Origin: Microbacterium resistens NBRC 103078
GTDB taxonomy: Bacteria; Actinomycetota; Actinomycetes; Actinomycetales; Microbacteriaceae
Direction: 5' to 3'
Assembly (NCBI RefSeq): GCF_001552355.1
Contig: NZ_BCRA01000010.1
Span: 39,297-103,296 of the forward strand
DNA length: 64,000 nucleotides
Shown in pieces: positions 34,942 through 47,600 of this stretch. The position numbers were made by a program, and so were the translations under genes. Position 1 is the first letter of the stretch. Each line of letters starts with the position of its first letter. Below the pieces are notes generated by a model. It was not told the origin of the DNA and searched no databases. It worked only from the letters and a program-made list of their open reading frames with translations.

Positions 34942-35583
34942 TCAGGCCTTGTTGTCCGCGAGGAGCAACGTGCCGCCGAGGCCGATCATCATGCCGCCCC
35001 CGGTCGCACGCACGGCTGCGAGGCGGCGCGGCGACCGGGCGAACCACGCCCGCGCGGTCCCGGCGGCGAGGGCCCAGGCCCCGTCGCACACGAACGCGAT
35101 GACGGTGAAGACCAGGCCGAGGACCAGCATCTGGACGGGCACCGCGCCTGCGGAGAAATCGACGAACTGGGGGAGAGCGGCGACGAAGAACACGATCGTC
35201 TTCGGGTTGGACGCGCCGACGATGAATCCCTGCCGGAGCACGGTGGCCGCCGAGGCGCGGCGCGGAGCCTCCGCGGCAGTCGCCGTGATCCCGTCCTTCC
35301 GGTGCCGGATCGCCTGCACTCCGAGGTACGCGAGGTACGCCGCTCCGGCGATCTTCACGGCCGTGAACAGGGCCACCGACTGGGCGACGATCGAGCCCAC
35401 GCCGAAGGCGACGGCGGTGATGGGGATGAGGCCGCCGAGCTCGTTTCCCACCACGCTCCACAGACCGCCACGGCGACCGAGCGAGAGGGAGCGCCCGATC
35501 ACGAACAGGACGCTCGGACCCGGGATCGCGATGAGGATCAGCGACGCGACCGCGAAGGCGAGGAGGGCTTCGATCGACGGCAC
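34942..35583 (-). CDS. LysE-family exporter (RhtB-like)
   Basis: 213-aa membrane protein with six hydrophobic segments. It has the LysE/RhtB signature IPGPSVLFVIGRSLSLGRRGG near the N-terminus and FIVGASNPKTIVFFVAALPQF in the middle. It would export amino acids or related metabolites. It stands alone, convergent with the MFS gene and divergent from the Wadjet operon, so no pathway link is implied. Confidence 0.9.
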   Translation of the reverse strand: MPSIEALLAFAVASLILIAIPGPSVLFVIGRSLSLGRRGGLWSVVGNELGGLIPITAVAFGVGSIVAQSVALFTAVKIAGAAYLAYLGVQAIRHRKDGITATAAEAPRRASAATVLRQGFIVGASNPKTIVFFVAALPQFVDFSAGAVPVQMLVLGLVFTVIAFVCDGAWALAAGTARAWFARSPRRLAAVRATGGGMMIGLGGTLLLADNKA

Positions 35584-35691
35584 GGCGTCACCCTACTCCC
35601 CGCGGGACCGCGCGCACCAGGCTGCGTCGCCCCCCACCCGCGAGGCGCGGCCCCGCCCCCGCGCGCGTCGGGAAGGGGTGCGCGTCCTCGG

Positions 35692-35697
35692 TAGGCT
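35692..35697 (+). promoter_or_regulatory. -10 box of the Wadjet operon (leaderless start)
   Basis: TAGGCT ends seven bases before the GTG start of the first Wadjet gene. With no ribosome site in between, the mRNA probably begins at or next to the start codon. Confidence 0.5.
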
Positions 35698-35704
35698 CGA
35701 ACGT

Positions 35705-37198
35705 GTGACGAACACGCGTGCCGAAGCGGCCTACCTCCGCTCCCTCGCCGCGTTCCGCACCCCCACGCTGGATCTGCTGCACGGCCGGTTCGCCCCGTTC
35801 GTCGTGGCGGCGCTGTCGGTGCTCTTCACCGCCGATCGACCAGCGGTGGCCGTCGCCGACGCCCACGCCGAGGTCGCCGAGATCCTCGACGAGCTGCGCG
35901 CGGCCGGCTATGACGACGACGACCGGCGGCTCCCCGGCGGCAGCGGCCGCGAGGTCTGCCGCACCTGGACGCGCGTGGGCTGGCTCGTCCGCCAGATCGA
36001 CGACGACGTCGAGGTCTATCGGCTCTCCGCGCACGCGGTGGAGGCGCTGGAGATCGCCGGACGCACCGGCGGGGGACGCACGCGCGTCTCGAACTCCCGC
36101 GTCCGCACCCTGCTGGAGGCCGTCGAGCACCTCGCCGACAACGCGGAGGCCGATCCGGCCCGGCGCCTCGCCCGGCTGCTGGAGGAGCGGGACCTGCTCG
36201 ACGCGGAGATCGCGCGCGCCCGCGACGGCGAGATCGACCCGTTCGACGACGAGGAGCTGCTGGAAGAGGCGGAGAACGTGCTGCACCTGGCACGGGAGCT
36301 GCCGGCCGACTTCACACGGGTGGCGGAGTCGCTCAAGGCCATGCAGCGCGACGTGGTCGCACACCTCCGCCGCGACGAGCGGCCGACCGGCGAAGTCCTG
36401 CGCGAGTACCTTCAGCGCGCGCAGGACGTGATGCAGTCGACCCCGGAGGGACGCGCGTTCGCCGGCGCTCTGCGCCTGATCGGGGATCCGGACCGGATCG
36501 ACGCGCTCACCGAGCAGCTGCACTCCGTGCTCCGCCAGCCCTTCGCGCGGATGCTGGACGGCACGCAGCGCGCCGAGCTCGACGCCATCGGCCGGCGGGT
36601 CGAGGTCGGCGTGGAGGAGGTGCTCGCCGCCCAGCGGCGGGCGTCGCACGTCATCACCGGTCAGGTGAAGACCCACGATCCGCTGCGCGACCGGCAGATC
36701 GACGACCTGCTCCGGGACGTGCTCTCCGGCCTGCACGCCTGGACTGACGAGACGGGCGGCGCCGCCGCGGTCAACGCCAGCGTGGACCCGGTGCGCAGCA
36801 TGCCGCTCGTCGACCTCGGCCATCTGCGTCAGACGGTCAGCGACATCCGCCCGGCCGGGACGCCGGCCCCGCTGGCGGGCGCGGACGACGTCGAGTTCGT
36901 CGACAACGACACCCGCGCCTGGGGCGGACCGCGCTACGACGAGCTGGAGGCGTATCTGGCCGGTCTCGGTCCGGAGTTCGACCTCGGCGAGGCGTTCGCG
37001 GGGGCCGCGGACGAGACCCGGCGCCCGGTCGACCTCGTGGGCCTGCTCGAGATCGCCCACCGCAACGGCATGACCGAGGCGGATCGGATCTCCACGGTCG
37101 AGGCGCGGCGGCCCGACGGCACCACCCGGCGGTTCGCGTTCGGCGCCGTCACGGCGAGGACGACCAGAGCACAAGAGAAGGAAGACGCGATTGACTGA
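35705..37198 (+). CDS. jetA: Wadjet system JetA (DUF3375, MksF/kleisin-like)
   Basis: 497-aa DUF3375 protein, the kleisin-like subunit linking the SMC ATPase JetC to JetB in Wadjet/MksBEF complexes, which detect and act on small circular DNA such as plasmids. The N-terminus ([22 protein letters not shown]) and a winged-helix-like region with [15 protein letters not shown] fit the family. A long helical middle ([24 protein letters not shown]) and a C-terminal domain follow. The GTG at 35705 is the first start after the TAGGCT promoter box. Overlaps the next gene by eight bases. Confidence 0.88.
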   Translation: MTNTRAEAAYLRSLAAFRTPTLDLLHGRFAPFVVAALSVLFTADRPAVAVADAHAEVAEILDELRAAGYDDDDRRLPGGSGREVCRTWTRVGWLVRQIDDDVEVYRLSAHAVEALEIAGRTGGGRTRVSNSRVRTLLEAVEHLADNAEADPARRLARLLEERDLLDAEIARARDGEIDPFDDEELLEEAENVLHLARELPADFTRVAESLKAMQRDVVAHLRRDERPTGEVLREYLQRAQDVMQSTPEGRAFAGALRLIGDPDRIDALTEQLHSVLRQPFARMLDGTQRAELDAIGRRVEVGVEEVLAAQRRASHVITGQVKTHDPLRDRQIDDLLRDVLSGLHAWTDETGGAAAVNASVDPVRSMPLVDLGHLRQTVSDIRPAGTPAPLAGADDVEFVDNDTRAWGGPRYDELEAYLAGLGPEFDLGEAFAGAADETRRPVDLVGLLEIAHRNGMTEADRISTVEARRPDGTTRRFAFGAVTARTTRAQEKEDAID

Positions 37199-37967
37199 CG
37201 ACGTGCCCGAGACCGCTGCGCCTCAGGACGATCCGTTCATCGCCCCCGTCGCGATGGAGGACGACGCGGACGAGCTGTTCCCCGGCGATCGGGGAACCCT
37301 GGATCCGGAGGTCCGGCGAGTGCTCGTCCATCTCCTGCAGCGGCGGTTCGTGGCCGCGGATCGCAACCGCCGCGACTGGACGTTGCTGCTCGATCACCAG
37401 CAGGTCATCGAGTCCCGCCTGAACGACCTCTACCTCCGGCTCGTGATCGACCACGGCCGCGGGTACGCGTACAAGCAGCAGCTGCGCTCCGACGAGATCG
37501 ACATGCCGGTCCTGCTGAAGGACGCGCCCTACTCCCGTGCCGAGACCCTGGTGCTCGTGCACCTGCGCACCGTCTACCAGCGCGAATCGGCGCTCGGGGA
37601 GGCCGCGCCCCGCATCGACATCGAGGACGTCGAGCAGACGGTGCTCAGCTACTTCGCCGACGTGGACGGCAGCACCGCGCGCCAGCAGAAGGCGATCCGC
37701 AGCGCCATGGACCGCCTCGACCGCGAGGGGATCATCGACGAGGAGACGGACGGACGCTACCGGATCAGCTCCCTCGTCGAGGTCGTCCTCAGCGCCGAGA
37801 CCCTGAGGGAACTGCGGGACTGGCTGCGCGCGCAGCAGGCGCCGCACGACCGCGCCGACGGCGACGCCGGACCGGATGACGAGGAGGACCGGCCCGAACA
37901 GGGGGCCGCAGTCCGCGAGGAGGCCGCGGTCCGAGAGGACGACGCGGCGGAGGTGCCCGTACCGTGA
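37191..37967 (+). CDS. jetB: Wadjet system JetB (DUF4194, MksE-like)
   Basis: 258-aa DUF4194 protein, the KITE/MukE-type winged-helix partner that binds the kleisin JetA. Family sequence spans about residues 25-210 ([58 protein letters not shown]). An acidic, low-complexity tail of about 50 residues follows. It starts with TTG, with AAGGAAGA five bases before it, inside the end of jetA. The GTGA overlap with jetC indicates coupled translation. Confidence 0.88.
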   Translation: MTDDVPETAAPQDDPFIAPVAMEDDADELFPGDRGTLDPEVRRVLVHLLQRRFVAADRNRRDWTLLLDHQQVIESRLNDLYLRLVIDHGRGYAYKQQLRSDEIDMPVLLKDAPYSRAETLVLVHLRTVYQRESALGEAAPRIDIEDVEQTVLSYFADVDGSTARQQKAIRSAMDRLDREGIIDEETDGRYRISSLVEVVLSAETLRELRDWLRAQQAPHDRADGDAGPDDEEDRPEQGAAVREEAAVREDDAAEVPVP

Positions 37968-40900
37968 CGATGGTGGAGACGCTCTTCGGGCTCATCCCGG
38001 CCGGGTCCCGCGGCCAGCAGTGGGTGGCCGAGGACCTGCAGCTGATCAACTGGGGAGGCTACGACGCCGGACCGCACGTGGTGCGGTTCTCGCCGGACGC
38101 GACCCTGCTGTGCGGCGGGTCCGGTTCCGGGAAGTCGACGCTCATGGACGCGTACATCGCGCTCATGATGCCCCACACGACGCCGTTCAACGGCGCGTCG
38201 AACGGCGGCGTCACCGGGCGCCCGCGCGGCGACGAGCAGCGGAACATCCTCTCCTACGGCCGCGGCAAGATCGACGAATCCCGCACCGACGAGGGCACCA
38301 AGCTCCGGGTCCTGCGCGGCGACGGCGAGGACACCTGGAGCGCGGTCGCGATGACCTGGCTCGACCACGACGGATCCCGGTTCACGGCCGTGCGCGCCTG
38401 GTACATCCCGGCGGGCGCGCGGGTGCTGGAGGACACCGTGCGGGTCCGGGCGACGGTCGACGCCGCTTTCGACCTCGGGCGCCTCGAGGCCGCGGCGGCA
38501 CAGCGGCTCTCCGACGCGGCGGTGCGCGCGACGGGACTGGAGACGCTCGGGACCGACCGGGAGTTCTCCGCACGCCTGCACGCCGTGCTGGGCATCGGGA
38601 CGGCGGGGGCGGGCGCGAAGGCCGTCAGCCTGCTCGCACGCATCCAGGCCGGACAGCAGATCACGACCGTCGACGACCTGTACAAGAGGCTCGTCCTGGA
38701 GGAGCCGGAGACGATGGCGACGGCGGACGCCGTGGTCGCCCACTTCGACGAGCTGGAGAGCACGCGGATCAGTATGCTGACCGCTCGCCAGCAGGTGAGC
38801 GCTCTCGAGCCGATCCGCGGCATTCGCGACCGGATGGCGGCGTCGAGCGAACGCGTCCGCCTCATCGACGAGCTCGGCTCGTTCACCGAGGCGGCGTCGA
38901 GCGCAGCGCTGTGGCGGGCCGAGCGTCGCCTGGACCTGCTGCGCGAAGTGGAGACCGAGCTGCGCGACCGCACCCACGCGCTGGAGCTCGCGCTGCGGGA
39001 GAAGCAGGCCCTCGCCGACGCCGCGGAGGCGGAGCGCGAGGGGCTTCTGGAGGTCCTGCGCCAGTCCGGCGGCGACCGGCTGGAGACCGCCCAGCGTGAG
39101 CTGCGCGGCGTCGAACGGCGGCTGGAGGAGGTGCGGCGCGAGCGGGACCGCGTGGGCGCGGTCCTGCGCGAGCTCGGCGAGGAAGTGACGACGGCCGACG
39201 CATTCGACGCGCTGCTCGCCCGCGCACGGACCGCGTCGACGGGCGGCGACACGGGCCGGTCCGCCCGCGCCGCCTTCGCGGAGGCCGAGGCGGAGCGACG
39301 CGCGATCGACCGGGAACGTGCGCGCCTGCGGGACGAGCGGGACCGGAGCGCACGCAGCGCGGGCAGCATCCCCATGCGGCTGGACGAGGCGCGCGCCGCG
39401 CTCGCCGAGGCAGCGGGACTCACTCCGGACGACCTGCCCTTCGTGGGCGAGATCGTCGAGGTGCGCACCGAGTACGAGCCGTGGCGGGACGCCTTCAACC
39501 TCGCCCTCGGCGGATTCGCGCGCACGCTGCTCATCGACGTCGAGAACCTGCCGCGGTTCCGCGCGGCGATCGAGTCCGTCCGGATCCCGGATCGGTTGAA
39601 CTACGAGGGCGTGCACGTCGGGATCGGCACGCAGGTCTCCGCCGACCCGACGACGCTGCCCGGGCGCCTCGACTACCGCGACACGCCCTTCACCGGCTGG
39701 GTGCAGCAGCATCTTCGGGAGCGCTTCGACTTCGTGTGCGTGGACTCGTCGGCGCAGCTCGCGGAGCACCCGAAGGCGCTGACGATCACCGGGCAGGTCT
39801 CCCGCGGGCAGCGCGGCGCCCACGGGGGCCATGGCCGGGACAACGTGCTGGGCTTCTCGAACGAGCGACGGGTCCGTGATCTCGACGAGCGTCTCGCCGA
39901 ACTGGACACCCGGTACCGGAGCGCCGAGACCGCGGCGCGCGAGGCCGAGTCCGCCCTGGACGACGCCGTCGGGCGCCTCCAGTCCTACGCGAAGGTCCAG
40001 GACGTGACCTGGGAGCAGATCGACGTCGACGCCGTCGTCGCCGAGCGCGACCGCTGGCTCGCCGTGGAGTCCGAGGTGACCGACGGCAACCCGGAGATCG
40101 CGCGTCTGAAGGCCAGGGCCGAGGAGCTCAAGGCCCGTGAGGCCGGCCTGCGGGCCGAGATGGCGCGGTTGCGCGCGGACCTCGACCGGACGCACGCGGA
40201 GTGGGGAGAGGTCACCGACGACGTCGACGCCTGCCAGGTCATCGTCGACGCCGCCGAGGCGGAGGAGCGCGCCCTCGATCCCGCGCAGTCGGCGTTCCTC
40301 GACGCGCGTTTCCTGCTCGCCGAGGAGGCGGACCAGGCGGCCCCGTCGGAGCGGCTGGCACGTCTTGACCTCGCCCTGCGCTCGGCCGCCCAGCGCCTCG
40401 CGGAGGACCGGCGCGCGGCGGCGGATGCGCATCAGGAGCAGCGCGAGGCCCTCCGGCGGCTGATGACGGGGTTCCTGGAGCGGTGGCCGGATCTCAACGT
40501 GCTGCCGGATCCCGACACGTCGGTCGCGGAGTTCGAGGGGATCCTCGAATCCCTCCGCACGAGCGGACTGCACGAGCTGGAGGCCGAGTGGCGCGACAGC
40601 CTGCTGCGCCTGTCCGGCAACGACCTGACGAGTCTCGACTCCACGCTCAGCCGCTCGCTGCGGGAGATCAAGGACCGGATCGACCCGATCAACCGGATCA
40701 TGCAGGAGCTGCCCTTCTACGACGACGATCACCGGCTCCAGATCGTCCCGCGGGAGAACCAGTCCGAGGCGCGACGACGCTTCCGCAGGGAGCTGCGCGA
40801 GGTGCGCGGCCTCATCGAAGCGGCGTCGACGGACGAGCAGCGTCAGCACGCGTACAACCGGATGAGCCGCCTGATCGGCAAGATGCGGCGGACCGCTCCG

Positions 40901-41326
40901 GACTTCGCCGAGCTCATCGACGTGCGCAACCATGTGCGGGTGAGCGCGGAGCGGATCCACGCCGCCACCGGGGAGCACGTCGCCCTCTACGACCACATCG
41001 GGGAGAAATCGGGCGGGGAGTCGCAGGAGCTCGTGGCGTTCATCGTCGGGTCCGCGCTGCGCTACCAGCTCGGCGACGCGGGAGCCCCGCGTCCGCGCTA
41101 CGCGCCGGTGTTCATGGACGAGGCGTTGATCAAGGCGGACGCGCACTTCACCAAACGTGCGATCGGCGCGTGGCGCGGGCTCGGCTTCCAGCTGGTGATC
41201 GGCGCTCCGAACGACAAGTACAGTGCGATCGAGCCGCACGTGGACGTGGAGTACACGATCCTGAAGGACACCCGAGGACGCTCCTGGGCCCGGCCGAAGG
41301 TGGGGCTCGATCCGGCGGTGAGCTGA
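37964..41326 (+). CDS. jetC: Wadjet system JetC (SMC/MukB-like ATPase)
   Basis: 1120-aa SMC-type ATPase, the motor of the Wadjet DNA-loop-extruding complex. Walker A GSGSGKST is at residues 52-59. Long coiled coils (rich in E/R/L heptads) flank a central hinge-like domain near residues 480-640. The ABC signature EKSGGESQE lies near residue 1014, and Walker [13 protein letters not shown] near 1047. Length and domain order fit JetC. The usual fourth gene jetD, encoding the Toprim-like nuclease, does not follow: a 290-bp gap and a surface-protein gene come next. Confidence 0.92.
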   Translation: MTMVETLFGLIPAGSRGQQWVAEDLQLINWGGYDAGPHVVRFSPDATLLCGGSGSGKSTLMDAYIALMMPHTTPFNGASNGGVTGRPRGDEQRNILSYGRGKIDESRTDEGTKLRVLRGDGEDTWSAVAMTWLDHDGSRFTAVRAWYIPAGARVLEDTVRVRATVDAAFDLGRLEAAAAQRLSDAAVRATGLETLGTDREFSARLHAVLGIGTAGAGAKAVSLLARIQAGQQITTVDDLYKRLVLEEPETMATADAVVAHFDELESTRISMLTARQQVSALEPIRGIRDRMAASSERVRLIDELGSFTEAASSAALWRAERRLDLLREVETELRDRTHALELALREKQALADAAEAEREGLLEVLRQSGGDRLETAQRELRGVERRLEEVRRERDRVGAVLRELGEEVTTADAFDALLARARTASTGGDTGRSARAAFAEAEAERRAIDRERARLRDERDRSARSAGSIPMRLDEARAALAEAAGLTPDDLPFVGEIVEVRTEYEPWRDAFNLALGGFARTLLIDVENLPRFRAAIESVRIPDRLNYEGVHVGIGTQVSADPTTLPGRLDYRDTPFTGWVQQHLRERFDFVCVDSSAQLAEHPKALTITGQVSRGQRGAHGGHGRDNVLGFSNERRVRDLDERLAELDTRYRSAETAAREAESALDDAVGRLQSYAKVQDVTWEQIDVDAVVAERDRWLAVESEVTDGNPEIARLKARAEELKAREAGLRAEMARLRADLDRTHAEWGEVTDDVDACQVIVDAAEAEERALDPAQSAFLDARFLLAEEADQAAPSERLARLDLALRSAAQRLAEDRRAAADAHQEQREALRRLMTGFLERWPDLNVLPDPDTSVAEFEGILESLRTSGLHELEAEWRDSLLRLSGNDLTSLDSTLSRSLREIKDRIDPINRIMQELPFYDDDHRLQIVPRENQSEARRRFRRELREVRGLIEAASTDEQRQHAYNRMSRLIGKMRRTAPDFAELIDVRNHVRVSAERIHAATGEHVALYDHIGEKSGGESQELVAFIVGSALRYQLGDAGAPRPRYAPVFMDEALIKADAHFTKRAIGAWRGLGFQLVIGAPNDKYSAIEPHVDVEYTILKDTRGRSWARPKVGLDPAVS

Positions 41327-41616
41327 GCGAGGTCAGGCCGGTCGCGAGGCCAGGAGCGGTCGGGGCGGGTGGACGGCGCCCCGGCCGGCGACCCGGCTGC
41401 CCGCGGTTCCGCAGGTCTTTCGCGACCGTCGATTGTCTCGGTGACCAGCGAAAAACAGAAACACAGGTATTTCGGTTCCCGTTTTCTGGACGCCTGAAAA
41501 AACCCTGAGTATGTTGACCCGAACAGGGGGGACCGGAAGGTTCCGGAGCATCAGACACGACGCGGTGACGCGCTCTTCGGCGTGCCCGTCGTGTAGTCGG
41601 CCGAGGGGGTTGATTC
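41327..41616 (+). other. Intergenic region: promoter zone of giant surface protein 1
   Basis: 290 bp without a gene. A conspicuously AT-rich stretch (about 41440-41520) sits in otherwise GC-rich DNA. It contains ACACAGGTATTTCGG (41461-41475), which resembles ACACCAGTATTTGGG upstream of the second surface-protein gene. No trace of jetD was found here. Confidence 0.5.
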
Positions 41617-44600
41617 ATGTTCGGTTTGTCGTCATCGGGTGAGTGGAGTGTCGCTGGCCTGTGGAATCGCATTCGTGCGGCGAGGGGATTCTCGGCCTCC
41701 GCCCGGCACGAAGAACCCGACCGATCATCGCCGCCGCCGGACCTTGCGAGGAGCTCGTCAGTCCCGCAGCGCGCGACCACCCGCGGAGAACTCCGGCGGG
41801 CGGCGGCCGCCCGGAGGAAGCAGGCGGTGCGTCGGCCGATCGCCATCGCAGGGACCGTCCTGCTCGCCGTCGGCGGCCTGGCGCTCACCCCCCAGCTCGC
41901 TCTCGCCGCTCCGGGAAGCCCCGGAGTCCCGTCCGACCCCTACGTGATCGGGCATGAGGACTTCGAGAACGGGACGGGCGCGACGGCGACGCGGATCGCG
42001 GACTATGTGAACGCGGGCGGCGCGGGCTATTCGACGGACGAGTTCTGGGGCCGCCAGAGTCAGTGCAACGGGGTGATCCTGCAGTACGAGAACACACAGT
42101 TCCCGTCCGGGTTCTGCCAGGGGTTCAGCGACCGCAACCGCGACCGGGTCACCCAGGTGAACGTGCGTCGCCTGGCGGATGTGCTGGGTCAGGTGGGTGC
42201 GGGTGTGCAGGGGAGCCAGGACCGGAACACACCGGTGAACGGCTCCACCGCGGAGACTCGCCAGAACAGCGCGGTCGCGGAGTGGACCTTCTGGGAGAAC
42301 GGCAACCCGAATGAGACGGTCCTGATTTCCGACCCGTTCACCCTGCCGGTCGCGCAGGGTCAGCGCTACTACACCATCTCGATCGACGTCGCCGAGGTCT
42401 CTTGCGACTACCTGAGCGGTCAGAACAACTCGCGTCTGGACGCGTTCCTGCACTACGGCGACGGTTCGGTGATCGCCATGAACAAGGAGCCGATCCGGGC
42501 GTGCACCGACCCCGATGTCGCGTACTACACCTCGCCCGACCTTCCGGGCGGATGGGATTCCGGTGGTGCCTATGTCGCGGCGGGCCGGTTCTACTCCGAC
42601 TCTGCGGTGCTGCTCTCGCCGGAGGACTTCCAGAACGTGCAGGTGCAGGTGAAGAACCGCATCGGTGCGTCCAGCGGCAATGACTTCGCGATCGACAACC
42701 TGATCCTGCTCGACGCGACGCCGCAGCTGGACAAGTCCTTCTCGCCGGAGACGGTGAAGCCGGGCGAGCCGGCGACGCTCACGTTCACCGTGACGAACTC
42801 CAGCGACTTGGCGGAGAAGAACGGGTGGAGCTTCACGGACGCCCTCGACGAGGGGCTGGTGGTCGCGGACGAGCCGAACATCGGCGGGACCTGCCAGGCC
42901 GACGTGAATGCGGCGCCGGGCAGCAACGAGATCGTCATCGCCGACGGGGTCCTCGACTTCATGGCGGAGTCGTGCACGATCACGGTCGACGTGATCGCAC
43001 AGGACCAGGCTGAGCGGTCCAAGACGTACTCGAACGGTCCGGGGAATGTGACCCAGAACGGTCTGAACCCTCCGGGCGACAGCACGTTGACGGTCGAGGA
43101 CGAGGCGCCGGCGGCGACGGACGACGAGTCGCGGGGCAACCCGCAGGGTGAGCCGGTCACGGTGAACCCCCTGGCGAACGATGCCGGGGCGCTGGATCCG
43201 TCGACGGTGAACATCACGGACCCGGCGACGGGTGAGCCGACGAAGCGTCTGGAGGTTCCGGGCGAGGGCGTGTGGGTCGTGAACGAGGACGGCACGATCA
43301 CCTTCACGCCGGAGGACGGCTTCACGGGCAACCCGACGTCGATCGCGTACACGGTCGAGGACGAGTACGGGGAGCAGACCGGCGCGAACGTCATCGTGAC
43401 GTACGTGCCCGAGGCGCAGGACGACGAGGACCTGGACAACCCGCCGGGGACGCCCGTGACGGTGGACGTTCTGGCGAACGACTCAGACAACCTGGATCCG
43501 TCCACGGTGGACATCACCGACCCGAACACGGGCGAGCCGACCAAGGAGCTGGTGGTTCCGGGTGAGGGCGTGTGGGTCGTGAACGACGACGGCTCGATCA
43601 CGTTCACGCCGGAGGAGGGCTTCCCCGGCAACCCGACGCCGATCGATTACACGGTGAGCGACACGGACGGCAACGAGGTCGGCGCGACCGTCGTGGTGAC
43701 CTACCTGCCGGTGGCGAACGACGACGAGTCGCTGGGCAACGAACCGGGGACACCGGTCACCCTGAACGTGCTGGAGAACGACTCGCCTGACCTCGACCCC
43801 TCGACGCTGAACATCACGGACCCGGCGACCGGTCAGCCGACCAAGCGCCTCGCGGTCCCCGGCGAGGGCGTCTGGACGGTGAACGACGACGGCACGATCA
43901 CGTTCACGCCCGAAGAGGGCTTCGACGGTGAGCCGACGCCGATCGCGTACACGGTGGAGGACGCGGACGGCAACGAGACCGGGGCGAACGTCCGCGTCGG
44001 GTATCTGCCCGCCGCGGAGGACGACGAGGACCTGGACAACGAGCCGGGCACTCCGGTCACCCTGGCGGTGCTGGGCAACGACACGGACGACCTGGATCCG
44101 TCGACCGTGAACATCACCGACCCGAACACGGGTGAGCCGACGAAGCGTCTGGTAGTTCCAGGTGAGGGGGTGTGGGTCGTGAACGACGACGGCTCGATCA
44201 CCTTCACGCCGGAGGAGGGGTTCCCCGGAGACCCGACGCCGATCGCGTACACGGTGAGGGACACGGACGGCAACGAGACCGGGGCGAACGTCGTGGTCAC
44301 GTACCTGCCGGTGGCGAACGACGACGAGTCGCGCGGCAACGAGCCGGGCACCCCGGTGACGGTGAACGTCCTGGAGAACGACTCGGAGGACCTGGATCCG
44401 TCGACGCTGAACATCACGGACCCGGCGACCGGCCAGCCGACCAAGCGGCTCGCGGTCCCCGGCGAGGGCGTCTGGACGGTGAACGACGACGGCACGATCA
44501 CGTTCACTCCGGAGGACGGCTTCGTCGGCGACCCCACCCCCATCGGATACACGGTCGAGGACGCGGACGGCAACGAGACCGGGGCGAACGTCGTGGTCAC

Positions 44601-47600
44601 GTACCTCCCCGCGGCGCAGGACGATGAGGACCTGGACAACGAACCGGGGACGCCGGTGACGGTGGATGTGCTGGGCAACGACTCGGACAACCTGGATCCG
44701 TCGACCGTGAACATCACCGACCCGGCGACGGGTGAGCCGACGAAGCGCCTGGTGGTCCCGGGTGAGGGTGTGTGGGTCGTGAACGAGGACGGCTCGATCA
44801 CCTTCACGCCGGAGGACGGCTTCACGGGCAATCCGACCCCGATCGCCTACACGGTCGAGGACAACGACGGCAACGGGGTCGGCGCGAACGTCGTGGTGAC
44901 CTACCTGCCGGAGGCGGCCGACGACGAGTCGTTGAACAACCCGCGCGGTGCCACGGTGACCGTGCCGGTGCTGGACAACGACTCCGACAACCTCGACCCG
45001 TCGACGGTGAACATCACCGATCCCGACGGCAACCCGGTCAAGACCCTGGAGGTCCCCGGGGAGGGCGTCTGGACGGTGAACGACGACGGGTCGATCACCT
45101 TCGCGCCGGAGGAGGGCTTCGCGGGTGACCCGACGCCGATCCGGTACTCGGTGCAGGACCAGGGCGGCAACACGGTCGACGCGCAGGTGATCGTCACCTA
45201 CGTGGACCCGGAGGCCAAGGACGACGAGTCCAAGGGGAACACGCCGGGTCAGCCGGTGACGGTCCCCGTCCTGGATAACGACGAGGGTGACCTGGATCCG
45301 TCGACGCTGAACATCACCGACCCGACCACGGGCGAGCCGACCAAGCGGCTCGAGGTCCCGGGCGAGGGCGTGTGGATGGTCAACGACGACGGGACGGTCA
45401 CGTTCACGCCGGAGGAGGGCTTCTCCGGTGACCCGACGCCGATCGCCTACACGGTCGAGGACACCGAGGGCAACGAGACGGGCGCGAACGTGATCGTCAC
45501 GTACCTTCCGGAGGCCGTCGACGACGAGTCGCGGAACAACCCGCAGGGTTCGACCGTGACGGTGCCCGTGCTGGACAACGACTCCGACAACGTGGACCCG
45601 TCGACGGTGAACATCACCGACCCCGACGGGAAGCCGGTGAAGGAGCTCGTCGTTCCGGGCGAGGGCGTGTGGACGGTCAACGACGACGGCACGATCACCT
45701 TCGCGCCGGAGGACGGCTTCACGGGCAATCCGACCCCGATCGCGTACACGGTCGAGGACGAGGAGGGCAACGAGGTCGGTGCGAACGTCGTGGTGACCTA
45801 CCTGCCGGAGGCGAACGACGACGAGTCGCGGGACAACGCCCGCGGAGCCACGGTCACGGTGCCGGTGCTGGACAACGACTCCGACAACCTCGACCCGTCG
45901 ACGGTGAACATCACCGACCCGAGCACCGGCGAGCCGGTGAAGGAGCTGGCCGTCCCCGGCGAGGGCGTCTGGACCGTGAACGACGACGGGTCGATCACCT
46001 TCACGCCGGAGGAGGGATTCGCGGGCGACCCGACGCCGATCCGGTACTCGGTGCAGGACCGGGACGGCAACACGGTCGACGCGCAGGTGATCGTCACCTA
46101 CGTGGACCCCGTGGCGCAGAACGACGAGTCCAAGGGGAACACGCCGGGTCAGCCAGTGACGGTCCCCGTCCTGGACAACGACGGCGGCGCGCTGGATCCG
46201 TCCACGCTGAACATCACCGACCCGGACGGGAACCCCGTGAAGGAGCTGGTGGTGCCGGGCGAGGGTACCTGGACGGTGAACGAGGACGGCTCGATCACCT
46301 TCACGCCGGAGCCTGGGTTCAGCGGCAACCCGACCCCGATCGGCTACACGGTCGAGGACACCGAGGGCAACCCCACCGGGGCGACGCTCGTGGTCACCTA
46401 CCTTCCCGAGGCGGCGGACGACGAGTCGCGGAACAACCCCCGCGGCGAGGCGGTCACGGTGCCGGTCCTGGACAACGACTCCGACAACGTGGACCCGTCG
46501 ACGGTGAACATCACCGACCCGGACGGGAACCCGGTGAAGGAACTGGTGGTCCCGGGTGAGGGCACCTGGACGGTGAACGAGGACGGCTCGATCACCTTCA
46601 CCCCGGAGCCCGGGTTCGAGGGCGATCCGACCCCGATCGCCTACACGGTCGAGGACGCGGACGGCAACCAGGTCGGTGCCGAGGTCATCGTCACCTACCT
46701 GGATCCCGACGCCGACCCGCGCGGGCGCGACGACCGGTCCGACGGCAACCGGATCGGGCAGCCGGTGACCGTGCCGGTGCTGGGCAACGACGACGGAGCG
46801 CTCGACCCCTCGACGCTGAGCATCACCGACCCGGACGGGAACCCGGTGAAGGAGCTGGTCGTCCCCGGTGAGGGAACGTGGACCGTGAACGACGACGGCT
46901 CGATCACGTTCACCCCGGAGCCCGGATACACCGGCAACCCGACCCCGATCCAGTACACGGTGGAGGACCAGGACGGTCGTGAGACCGGGGGGAAGGTCAC
47001 CGTGACCTACCTGCCGGAGGCGTACGACGACGCGTCGCTGAACAATCCCTGCCGGGCTGCGACGACCGCGGCGGACGGCACGCTGGTCGCGCAGGCGGCG
47101 GGCGCGACGACCTGCGGCCCCGTGACGGTGGACGTGCTCGGCAACGACTCCGACAACGTGGACCCGTCGACGGTGAACATCACCGACCCGGACGGGAACC
47201 CGGTGAAGGAGCTCGTCGTCCCCGGCGAGGGCACGTGGACGGTCAACCCCGACGGGTCGATCACCTTCACGCCGGAAGAGGGCTTCTCCGGCAACCCGAC
47301 CCCGATCCGGTACACCGTGAAGGACCCGTTCGGCAACGAGGTCGGCGCCGAGGTGGTCATCACCTACGTCCACGACCCGGAGGCGCCGGAGCCTCCGCGG
47401 GCCCACGACGACGTGTCGCGGGACAACCCGTGGGGTCCGGTCATCGTCAGCCCGCTGGAGAACGACGAGGGCGAGTTCGACGTCCCGAGCCTGGAGCTCG
47501 TCGGTCCCGACGGCACGGGCACCAAGGAACTGACCGTTCCCGGCGAGGGCGTGTGGATCGTGAACCCGGACGGCACCGTTAGGTTCATCCCCGCCCCGGG

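Noticed and set aside
37757..41239. 1160-codon antisense frame over jetC
   Set aside because: Shadow frame. The plus-strand frame has intact Walker A, signature and Walker B motifs.
41327..41616. Search for a jetD fragment after jetC
   Set aside because: No frame in these 290 bp gives recognisable DUF2220/Toprim sequence. Only promoter-like AT-rich DNA is seen.
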